NCBI RefSeq assembly: GCF_932526225.1
Contig: NC_064044.1
Span: 4,401,747 to 4,465,746, forward strand
Direction of reading: 5' to 3'
Length of the DNA: 64,000 bases
From: Nematostella vectensis
Taxonomy: Eukaryota > Cnidaria > Anthozoa > Actiniaria > Edwardsiidae
Shown here: one piece after another, positions 55,301-64,000 of the stretch
How positions within the stretch are numbered: the first letter of the stretch is position 1
How the letters are laid out: each line of letters starts with the position of its first letter
Notes under the pieces: generated by a model
The model's input: the letters and a program-made list of their open reading frames with translations, nothing else
The model's database searches: none
What the model was told of the DNA's origin: nothing
Position numbers and translations under genes: made by a program

Positions 55301-58300
55301 TGAGTTTGCAGTATGTTTTTAGTTACTGGGGTTTTGATACAGACATATGTGTCAATAGAATTTATTCAAGAGAAGGCCTGGGTTAAAGGATTTGTTTATA
55401 AATACTTATAGGTAGTGATAAAAGTCTGACTTGCATGGTGACATTTTTTTTTTTTTCAGTTTGCATCTTTTGTACCCTCTTATCATTTTGATCAATTTTG
55501 TTGGTCATGGATCTTCTTTTAGATTTTCCAGACTCTTAGGATATGGTTGGTTATAGTGTCTTTAAAAAAGTTACATATCAGTAAACTTATGTTGTATTTC
55601 AGCATGACCAGTAAAACCTTGAACACCAGAGATATGTATGGAATGTTTGTTCCATCCAATCACTTGCAAGATATTAAAACAGTCAACTGGCCACATGTCT
55701 CAGGAAGTCTCAGTGTCTGAATTCTTGGGTCTGGTTTGTCAAAAGACAATAAACATCCACATACATATTTGAGGTGTTCACGGTTTTACTGGTTGCACTG
55801 TAAAAAATCCTTATTTTCTTCAGGCACTTTTTTTTTCTGGCGGACTTTGCATGTCAGTTATTCCTGTATAATTTCTCAAATTTCAAACCTCTCCCCTAAA
55901 ACTATGTAAAATCAGATATTATCTTGGTACACAATTTTTGGATGTGGGCTGCTTGGAGTTCTAATGAATTCTCTATTCCAGGTAATCAGGTCAAGAATAG
56001 ATAGAAGCAAAACAGCAAGTCATGCTTTCTGGAATAATTACCCAGGTGCACTGGTGACAGTCAAACACTACTCACAAGATCTACATGACTTTCCTTTCTT
56101 CCACATCAAGCTTGGCCTATCTAGTACCAGGTTCACTGCTGTTATTCATGCAACATCATCTGGAATCAAAGAATCTTCTCTTTTATACAAACTGATAAGC
56201 TCTGTCGCAGGATCAAAGTTTGCATCTAAGGTAATGTGTCTTCTATGTCACATAATGGGAAAAATGTGACTAGAAAAATTACAGACAAGTTGTGAAGTAA
56301 TAATTTGTGTAGGCATGGTAGAATCCGGAAAATAAATAAACAGGAAAATAGTATGTTTTATGCCTCTGAGAAAATAAATTAGTTTTTCTACGTTTTGAGC
56401 ATTGCCACTACATAACAGCAGAAGAAGAGGGCGTCTTGAGGCATGTTGTGAGCATTTGATTTGTGTCTGTGTCTGTATTCTCTTACTGGTTCCACTGTTT
56501 ATTGTTACCATCAGTGTTGCTTAAGATGAATGTCTGACAAGAGTTTCAAGACATTTAAAATTTCAGAGCATCCCACTTCAGTGTAATTTATTTTAATTCC
56601 CCCTATTAACAACCTCCAGGATTTCAGTAGAGGGTTAGCCCGCTCCCTCTTAGAGCTCCCTTATTTCAGAGCCATCTCTTGGGTAGTTAAAAAATTTTGG
56701 TGCCCCTCTTCTCAGAGTATTTAATGAACTCTCTCTGAGCATCAACAGTGTCTGTTTTTCCCCACAGATAATCATCTTATGGGTGTCAGACAGTGCTATT
56801 CCTGCTAACAGGAAGTGGCCTAAGCTCAAGATTCCCCTGGTGATTGTTAGGCCAGACTCTAAGGTATGTGGATACTTAAGCTGTCAGTACATGTTATTCC
56901 AAAATAGCTGAAGGCCATTAGAGTACTGGTTAAGATACTCAACATTGTGTTGAACCTTTCCAAGGAAATATTGGTGTTACAGCTTCAGGTATTTCTTTTA
57001 TGCACAAGGTAAAACTAACTTAGGTATGCACCATCACCTTGAAGGGTTCTCCTGAATCTTTTCAATTGGCCTCAATCGGTTTTTTGAATTTACCACATAC
57101 CATATCATTTATACCATACCTTTTATGTTTATTGGCTTTGTTTATTGGCTTTGTCACACAAAAATACTACGGTTTACAATAGGAAATAAACAAAATAAAG
57201 AAAATAAGAAACAATGTGATGGGAGAAGAAAACAGGGCGTAAGCCCCAATTGAAATTCTTTCCCAACAAATTACAAACAATAAAAATTCTAAAACGAAAA
57301 TAAAAATTGAATTACATAAATTCTCTATGAAATTATGGAGGTTGGTAAAAAGCAAGTTTCTCTAAATAGTGAGTTGTCAGCTGATATCTGAAAGACGAAA
57401 GTGTAGTGCAAGATTTCATAAGTGAAGGAAGACTATTCCAAAGTTTGACAGTTCTAGGGAAATACGAATTCCTGTAATAATTTTGGTTGTGAGTGGAAAA
57501 AAGGCGATAATTGTTAGGATGGTAACTTCGAGTATTGTATCGGGACGTGGCTGGAGAGAGAAGGCTAGCTGAACTAATGCTCACGTCACCATTTTTTATT
57601 TTAAATAACAGAACTAGATCGGTTATGTCTCTTCGATATTCTAATGGGAGGAGCTTAAGAGTTTTCAGCCTTTCTGTGTATGAAACATCGGCGGGATAGT
57701 TCAAAATAAACTTGGATGCTCGACGCTGGACGTTCTCAATCAGAGCTTTGTGCTTGCCTGTCGAAGGCGACCAAATGCAAGAAGCATACTCCAGGGAGGG
57801 CCTAACAAGGGTGCAGTACAGCAGCTGTCTTGTAGTTGGGTCGAGGATGTCAGAACAGACCCGCTTCAATAGTCCAAGCACCCTGTTTGCTTTTGCGCAC
57901 ATAGGCTCGATGTGAGGACCCCAAGACAGATCTTTGGTAATTGTAACGCCGAGGTCAGTCACCTGCGCTAGTGGATCCAGGGTGCGACCGCATAGTTGGT
58001 AAGGGTACGGAGGACGCTTGGTGAAACACTTCTTTGACATGTGCACCACTTTACACTTAGATGCACTAAACTCCATGCCGTGCTCTAGACTCCAGCTGTA
58101 CAGGGAGTCAAGGTCAGCCTGCAACAAGGTTGAAGAACTTGCAGTGTCTATAGAGCGGTAGAGCTTAGAATCATCAGCATAAAGAGCGATGTTTGAGCCT
58201 TGCTGTACGTAGTTAGGCATATCGTTGGCATATACTAGGAACAACAGGAGCCCAAGGATAGATCCCTGTGGGACCCCTGAGGTCACTGGCAGCCAAGAGG

Positions 58301-61300
58301 AGGACACACCATCGAGGACAACATGCTGCCTCCTTCCCGTTAGGTAGGACACAAACCATTTCAGCAGAGAACCCGTGACTCCATACTGCTGCAGCTTGGA
58401 AATAAGCAGATGACGAGGGACCTTGTCAAAGGCCTTGGAAAGGTCTAGATGAATGACATCAATGTCCTTCCCCCCTGCTAGTCTGTCTACGATGTCATCC
58501 TTCTTGAACACAGGTGTGACATTTGCGTCCTTCCAAAGCGCAGGAACGGATCCAAGAGACAGCGACAGATTAAACAACCGACATAACGATGGTGCGATTT
58601 GATGAGCGTTTTTTTTCAGCAGAATACCAGGGATTTGATCTGTTCCACAGGCTTTATGGGAGTCAAGATTTCGTAAGACATCCAGTACTTCAGGGACAGT
58701 GAGTTGGATAGAGCCCAGACCCAACACGGGCTCACGGTTGGTAGGCTGGGCGCTAACAAATTCCTCGCTGGCGGATGGACTGAATATGTAGTGAAAATAT
58801 CTGTTTAACAGGTTAGCTATGTTCTTGGTATCTGTAACGAAGGCGTGGCCATCGCAAAAAAAAATTCGGTGAAGGCTTGTTGGAAGTGCATGATTTTACG
58901 TATGTCCAGAAACGCTTTGGGTTGTCGGATATAACAGATTTTAGTTTTTCGGCGTGCTCTTTTTTCTTTTTGGAAAGCATTTGTTTCACAGCGCGTCGAA
59001 GCTCATCGTATTTTCTTTCAGCAGCCAGTGATTCGGTTTTGTTTGCTTTTTTACGCTGCGCATCCTTCTTTTTTAGCAAAAAACGCAGTTCGTGATCTAT
59101 CCACGGGTAATCGCTCACATTCCTTGGTTTGGATTTTGGAATATGCTTGTTAACAGCGGCGAGAAATAGATCAGTCCAATTAGCGAGTGATAAATCGATG
59201 TTATCGCTTTGAGAGAAACACAGGTCCCACGGGATGTTCTTAAGCAACTCAAGTCCCGTCCAGTCTGCACGCTTGAAGTTGTACACAACGCGTTTGGTCT
59301 TTGTTTTTTTAAGATATTCAAGTCTAGTTCGAAACTGATCAACTTGTGGTCGGTAGAAATAATGTCATCGAATCCGTGTATGTGATGAAATTTGGATGGG
59401 ATACTTGTCAAAATTAAATCGAGAATGTTCCTTCCCCTTGTTGGAAAATCAATAAGCTGCCATAAATAGTTATCCTTTATAATTTTGCAGAGATAGTTTG
59501 TGAGGCAATCTCCAGTTTTAGCGGCTCCTGTCGTCCAGTCGATCTTAGAGAGATTGAAGTCGCCAATCACTATTAACTGATCGTATTTCGCTTTAGAAGC
59601 TAGGCGCAGAGTTTTCTTGAGTTGTTTTAGATACTCTAGGTCAGTGTCCTGCGGTTGGTAATAAATGATAGCCAGAATCTTGCGTCGTGAGTTAGGACGG
59701 AGCTCGCATGCTAAAAGTTCAGCGTCAGCTTCTAAATCACATCGACGGAGGCTCACGATACTGTTTTTGACCGCCAGGAACACTCCTCCTCCTCTTCGGG
59801 ACTGTCTGTCCCGTCTGTGGATGGTGTAGTCCGCAGAACTAGGGAGTAATTCGCAGTCCAGATAATTTGGATTCAGCCAAGACTCCACACAGAATATTAA
59901 GTCCTTGCCAATAGAAAGTGCTTGGAGTTCGCTCCGTTTTTTAGTGACGCTCCTAGAATTCATATACAAGCATTTCACGGTGGTACAGCAATTACTTTCC
60001 CCTCTAGAGAATGCCCGAGGGCCAGGATGGGATGCAACATCTCCGCAGAGAAGCAGAAGCCCAACGAGGTAGCAGTTTGGTCTGGTGAAGTCTCGTCTTG
60101 GACGAAATGGGGAATGATGTTGATTCCCGAAATCAGGCCTATTAGAGAAACCCACTTTGCAAAATCTCCATATATAGAATGACGTCTCTTTGCCATTGCG
60201 ATTAGCAATAGGTGGCTGAGCAAAAAGTAGCAAGGATCTTATAGCTAACAAAATGATGACAGAGCTCAGGGAGACCATGATGGTCAGCGGTGTTTATACC
60301 CTCTCTCCCCAGGATAGTTTCCTCAGAATACCCTTAATCCAGTGCTGAGCCCCACTAGCTATAACATTGTTGATTCATTGTGTTATCTTTTTGTTTATTT
60401 AGTCTGGAAACAGTCGTTTCAAGCAAAGATCCATGATAGAAACGGATGCTATCTTGTCTTTGAATGAAGACATCAAACTGAACTCTGACGAGGTAAGTGG
60501 TCACCCTGTGGTCCCATGCACACAGCACCAACATTGCTGTAATGACTTGTAACATATGAAATGACAGTTTCGTAATAACTTGTAGCATTAATGTTTCTTT
60601 ATGACACCTTGCTCTTGCTACTTGAAACACTATCCATGTTTCTAGGAGAGGTCATGCCTCTTGGAATTCCATCCATGTTTCTAGGAGTAGCCATGCCTCT
60701 TGGAATTCCATCCATGTTTCTAGGAGTAGCCATGCCCTTTGGAATACTATCCATGTTTCTAGGAGAGGTCATGCTTTTTGGAATTGTATTCATGTTTCTT
60801 GCAGTAGCCATCATTCTTGAAATACCATGTTTCTAGGATTAGCCACGCCTCTTGGAATTCCATCCGTTTCTAGGAGTAGCCATGCCTCTTAGAATATGTA
60901 CATGTATCCGAGTAGAGCGTGCTTATGACACGTCTTCTTTTTTAGATTGACTTTGCATTTGTGGTTTGGCGGGATTTCCCTCAGAGGATAGTGGGGTTTC
61001 CATCAAGAGACCACTACTGGGATGAAGGACAATCACGCTGGGTGTACTCATCAATGATCAGCAACAAGTTCTCTATGGTGATGACTAGTGGTGCCTTTTA
61101 TCACAGGTAATTAAAGCATGCATAAGGCTTTGTCAGTAGGCTGATCAGTCATGATCAGTCAATTTGGTCGGTCTGCCAATTAGTAATTTCAGATCAGTCA
61201 GTCCTGATCAGTCAGTCAGTCATGTCGAATTGGCAGAAAAAATACTTTAAGGATCTGTAATAGTAATAATTTTCAATGTCTACCTGCAGATATTATAACT

Positions 61301-61635
61301 ACATGTACACGCACAGTCTACCCAAGCGTCTGCACCGATTGGTTGACCGTCACCCCACCTGTGAGCACATTGTCATGAATTTCCTAGTGGCGGATGCCAT
61401 CCGACTCCCGCCAATCAAGATCCTACCAGTCAAGCAATACTACGAGGGGATGGGTAAAAAGGCACGCAAGTCGAAGTTGACAGCCCAGTTTGATCATAAA
61501 CAGAAATGCATGGATTCCTTGCATGATGCGTTTGGATACATGCCGCTTATTAAGTCTAGGGTCAGAATGGACCCTCTGTTGTATAAAGACCCTGTGTCGA
61601 ATCTTCGCAAGAGATACAGGCTTCTTGAGGCATAG
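52336..61635 (+). CDS. EXT1: Exostosin-1, heparan sulfate co-polymerase
   Basis: With EXT2 it elongates heparan sulfate in the Golgi by adding GlcA and GlcNAc. Exons: 52336-53258, 54978-55299, 55982-56230, 56768-56863, 60403-60492, 60946-61106, 61290-61635; 2187 nt, 728 aa (human 746). The start is ATG 52336 (MHAKKRYSLL). A signal-anchor follows (SLLAVVALVACGLLVAFKIL), making it type II. The GT47 exostosin domain has FRIYVYPVHPG, IIFNLFAGTWPDY, VLLTTCKHGK, ATFCLVPRGRRLGSFRFLE and DGWELPF. The GT64 domain spans about residues 460-720: TAVIHATSSG, IILWVSD, SLNEDIKL where human has SLDEDTVL, DFAFVVWRDFPQRIVGFPSR, VMTSGAFYHR and MNFLVADAI. It ends LRKRYRLLEA. Intron 4 carries an antisense CR1-like LINE and intron 5 a 39-bp minisatellite. 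Confidence 0.95.
53259..54977. other. EXT1 intron 1
   Basis: 1.7 kb, AT-rich. A fragment 'agccaggattcgctgagggg' with a G run near 54780-54815 resembles TIR-element ends elsewhere in the window. Nothing else recognised. Confidence 0.45.
57129..60300 (-). mobile_element. CR1-like non-LTR retrotransposon, internally deleted
   Basis: Antisense to EXT1, in intron 4. From 60278 downwards one frame encodes an N-terminal part with LLLLCGDVASHPGPR, then an apurinic-type endonuclease (VKCLYMNSRSVTKKRSEL, VIGDFNLSKIDW, STDHKLI). After a frame break near 58730-58860, the frame 58727-57333 encodes reverse transcriptase with LDLSKAFDKVPRHLL, SGVPQGSILGLLLFLVYAND and YADD. The segment between VFKKDD and IHLDLSKAFD is much shorter than in intact elements. 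The 3' end has two 'aaagccaataaaca' units (57129-57170), like CR1-clade tails. The 5' limit is uncertain. Confidence 0.85.
60628..60900. repeat. 39-bp minisatellite in EXT1 intron 5
   Basis: About seven copies of a 39-bp unit ('atccatgtttctaggagtag' then 'ccatgcctcttggaattcc'), with truncated copies at the end. 39 bp is 13 codons, which gives accidental open frames on both strands. Confidence 0.9.
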
Positions 61636-63340
61636 GAGTATGGTTATGAGTTTAAACACCACCTCTATCCCAGTTCTGCTGTCCATGCACATTCAATCTT
61701 TAAAAGGTCAAGTAATCATTGATAAAATAATCCCTGGAAGAAATAAGACATAAAACCGGGATAGGGGTTGCATAAACCAAACCGCTATGGCATTGGATGG
61801 ATTTTAAAAGCACTCACCTATTGCTAGCATATTGGTAGCTGTCCCCTCTGCAGAGCTAGGTTTTCATAAGGGCATATGAGATAATAAAGACCTTGCGCAG
61901 CAGGATCTTAGGACAAGAGCGACAGCATTAAGAACGGTACATGCACTCGCACAGATTCCAAAACCATTGATGCTCCTGATGGCAGCCTAGAACAAGTAAA
62001 TAGGAAAATGCTGTTCTAGATTTGCTATCGTGAACAACACTGCCGTTTTGAGCAATTTGTTAGCATGTGCCGTCGTCTTTGCGTAAGGTTCCTAATGGCT
62101 CCTGCCCCATGACTGAGGCTCCCTTCCCAACCCCTTGCAATTGCTATGAGGGCTAAGGAACACGGTGATGACATGGTTTTATTTGATGATCTTAGGGCAA
62201 ATGGATTTTGAAAAAAACGTTACAAATATTGTCAGTGTAATACTATTTTTTACACTAATATGTAATTATATATATTTTTTGGAAATTATATTTTTCTAGA
62301 TAAACATAGAACCATTATGCAAAATAATATATAGAAAGCCATTGGAAACAGGAGGATTTATGTGCAATGTTTCTTTCCCGTTTTGAAATATGCAAAATCT
62401 ATTTTGCTGTGAAAACACAAGCACACAAATATATCATTGTGCAAAGTTTTAAGCAATGACCAAGAGATCTTAGTTTGTACATATCTAGTTAGAACAAAGT
62501 TGAATCATAGTAAAGTATAGGAACAAATCAGTATGCAATTGTCACCATATCATAAACACATTTCAACTGTACAGTATGTTTAAATTGGTTTTGATATTAA
62601 CGAAGTGTATATTTTACAAACTTGACAATGAATTATACATGTTAGGAAAGAACTTTTTGTGGTTTTGTTGTTTTTATTCAATATGGAACTAAAAATTATG
62701 GGAAGTTTTATACTTCATTTACTACTTATATAAAAGGCATGGCAATACCTTCTCAAATCAGACGACGGAAAAAGATACTTTTTTTCTATTTTTTTTTATA
62801 ACATAACAAAATGGTAGCCTCCTATGCGCCACTCTTAGGGGCCGTGCTTTCCTAGGCCCCACGCTCATAATGGGCCTGACAGGGGTTTGAAGGGGCTAGG
62901 CCATGTAAGAAGCAGCCTCCCTTGCAGGCGTTTTCAGGCAGGCATCACTAGCAACCCGCCTAAACGCCTGCGAGGAAGGCTATGACAAGCAGATGTGCCT
63001 CTCTAGCTGGCACATGGGGGCAACTTTTTTAGTGTTATTTTGAAAAGCCCACAAATAATCCCTTTCCTCTTCCTCTCCTACTGTTTACCTATTTAGTGGA
63101 CCATTTTTTCTCATGTACCTTGTCCTAACTCGCAGTGGCACTCAATTTTCTTCATCCCCCTGGCTACGGGCCTGTTATCAGATACTTTTGTGATTTCGCA
63201 AAAGAAAACCTGAATCTTTCTAAAGTACATGTGACGTGACCTAAAGAAAGCTACTCCCTGACATGCAAAAAAAATGCAATGAAAACGAGCCTTCCTCATG
63301 ACTTAGATGGGAGTTAAGGTCGCCCGTTGCCTGGGCGTTA
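61636..63340. other. Region downstream of EXT1
   Basis: An AATAAA near 61884 may end EXT1. The rest is AT-rich, with a GC-rich hairpin at 62914-62981 ('gcctcccttgcaggcg' versus 'cgcctgcgaggaaggc') and a truncated right end of the CAGGCCCGTAGCC element (about 63075-63174, ending 'ccctggctacgggcctg'). No gene recognised. Confidence 0.45.
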
Positions 63341-63347
63341 GCTCTGG

Positions 63348-63572
63348 ATGCCAGAAGTCGACAATGAAAATAAGCCTGAAAGAGGTTCCATTGTGCCACA
63401 CTTCATGGTCAATGGAGTCATCAATGATGATCACTTTGCCTTCCTGCCAAGTTCTGAAAAAACACATAATAGAGAAAAATTTGGTTTCGTGTCATTCACT
63501 GCAATATTTACAGTGATGACAGAGAAAGGCTATGACACTCATGCTAAAATCTTTGGAAACGTTAACCAATGA
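63348..63572 (+). CDS. Unrecognised short ORF, possible exon
   Basis: 74 codons starting MPEVDNENKPERGSIVPHFM and ending AKIFGNVNQ. Its composition is balanced and protein-like, unlike the repeats around it. An AG at about 63341 could be an acceptor, so this may be a terminal exon. No family recognised, and it could belong to a transposon. Confidence 0.3.
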   Translation: MPEVDNENKPERGSIVPHFMVNGVINDDHFAFLPSSEKTHNREKFGFVSFTAIFTVMTEKGYDTHAKIFGNVNQ

Positions 63573-63639
63573 AATCTCACTTGAGGACACTCGGCAAACC
63601 CACCTATCAAACTATTAGAGTTCCAATGCTCATAACAGA

Positions 63640-63890
63640 TGAAACAAGACAGATGACAGAACAAGACAGACAGATAAGACAGACAACAAAACAGACAGAC
63701 AGAACAAGAAAGATGACAGACAGACAGAAAAGTAGAGATGTCAGACAGAACAAGAGAAATGATAGACAGAACAAGAGAGATGACAGAGAGAACAAGAAAG
63801 ATGATAGACACAGAGCAAGAGAGATCACAGACAGAACAAGAAAGATGATAGACAGAACAAGACAGATGACAGACAGAACAAGAAGTAGTA
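63640..63890. repeat. Degenerate 'gacagacagaacaagaaaga' tandem repeat
   Basis: About 250 bp of irregular 'acagacagaacaag(a)gagatg' units of 20-30 bp. Open frames over it on either strand are low-complexity artefacts. Confidence 0.85.
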
Positions 63891-64000
63891 GCGAATATAG
63901 GGGGAGGGTTTATCAGCATTTAAACCCCCTCTTTGGGCTGCCATAAAGCAATGTTACAAAAAAATTAACCCCTCCCCTTTGTCACTGAGCCAAACCCCCC

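Noticed and set aside
63539-63946. Cys/Ser-rich and Arg/Asp-rich frames on opposite strands
   Set aside because: Low-complexity translations of the 'gacagacagaacaag' repeat.

Overview
The window is eukaryotic and metazoan. Genes are split by GT-AG introns, and the recognisable products are animal proteins: bifunctional CoA synthase, glutamine-dependent NAD+ synthetase, sigma-class GSTs, a rhodopsin-family GPCR, FAM241B and exostosin EXT1. Moderate AT-richness, introns from under 100 bp to several kb, many small inverted-repeat transposons, a BEL/Pao LTR element and a CR1-like LINE would fit a marine invertebrate. A sea-anemone-type cnidarian is my guess, but no single feature proves it.

Layout. 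501-1425 (+): last three exons of an unrecognised gene. 1974-4275 (-): COASY, three exons. 4969-20607 (+): NADSYN1, ten predicted exons, head-to-head with COASY; its introns hold several tandem arrays and a decayed BEL/Pao element. 20608-24347: gene-poor, with a tRNA-like unit. 24348-29381 (-) and 33188-40158 (-): two five-exon sigma-class GST paralogues with identical exon sizes, separated by an intronless GPCR at 31442-32479 (-). 41370-46937 (-): a UBA-plus-PTH2 peptidyl-tRNA hydrolase, five exons. 46938-50215: transposon-rich, including a 1.3-kb foldback element. 50216-50563 (-): FAM241B, single exon. 52336-61635 (+): EXT1, seven exons, with an antisense CR1-like LINE in intron 4. The last 2.4 kb hold mostly repeats.

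All exon boundaries were read by eye from splice sites and reading-frame continuity. For each of the six multi-exon genes predicted in full (COASY, NADSYN1, the two GSTs, the PTH2 gene, EXT1) the exon lengths sum to a whole number of codons, which supports the models.

The most unusual signal is a set of minisatellites tied to splice junctions. In NADSYN1, arrays start exactly at the 5' splice sites of exon 4 (32-bp unit) and exon 7 (35-bp unit, of which 26 bp is exon and 9 bp intron), and exon 8's end is re-copied about every 87 bp. Each unit re-creates a donor-like sequence, giving dozens of decoy donors. In the second GST a roughly 64-bp homopurine-rich array abuts the exon 2 acceptor. Inside the BEL/Pao remnant a 90-bp (30-codon) piece of pol has been amplified about 15-fold.
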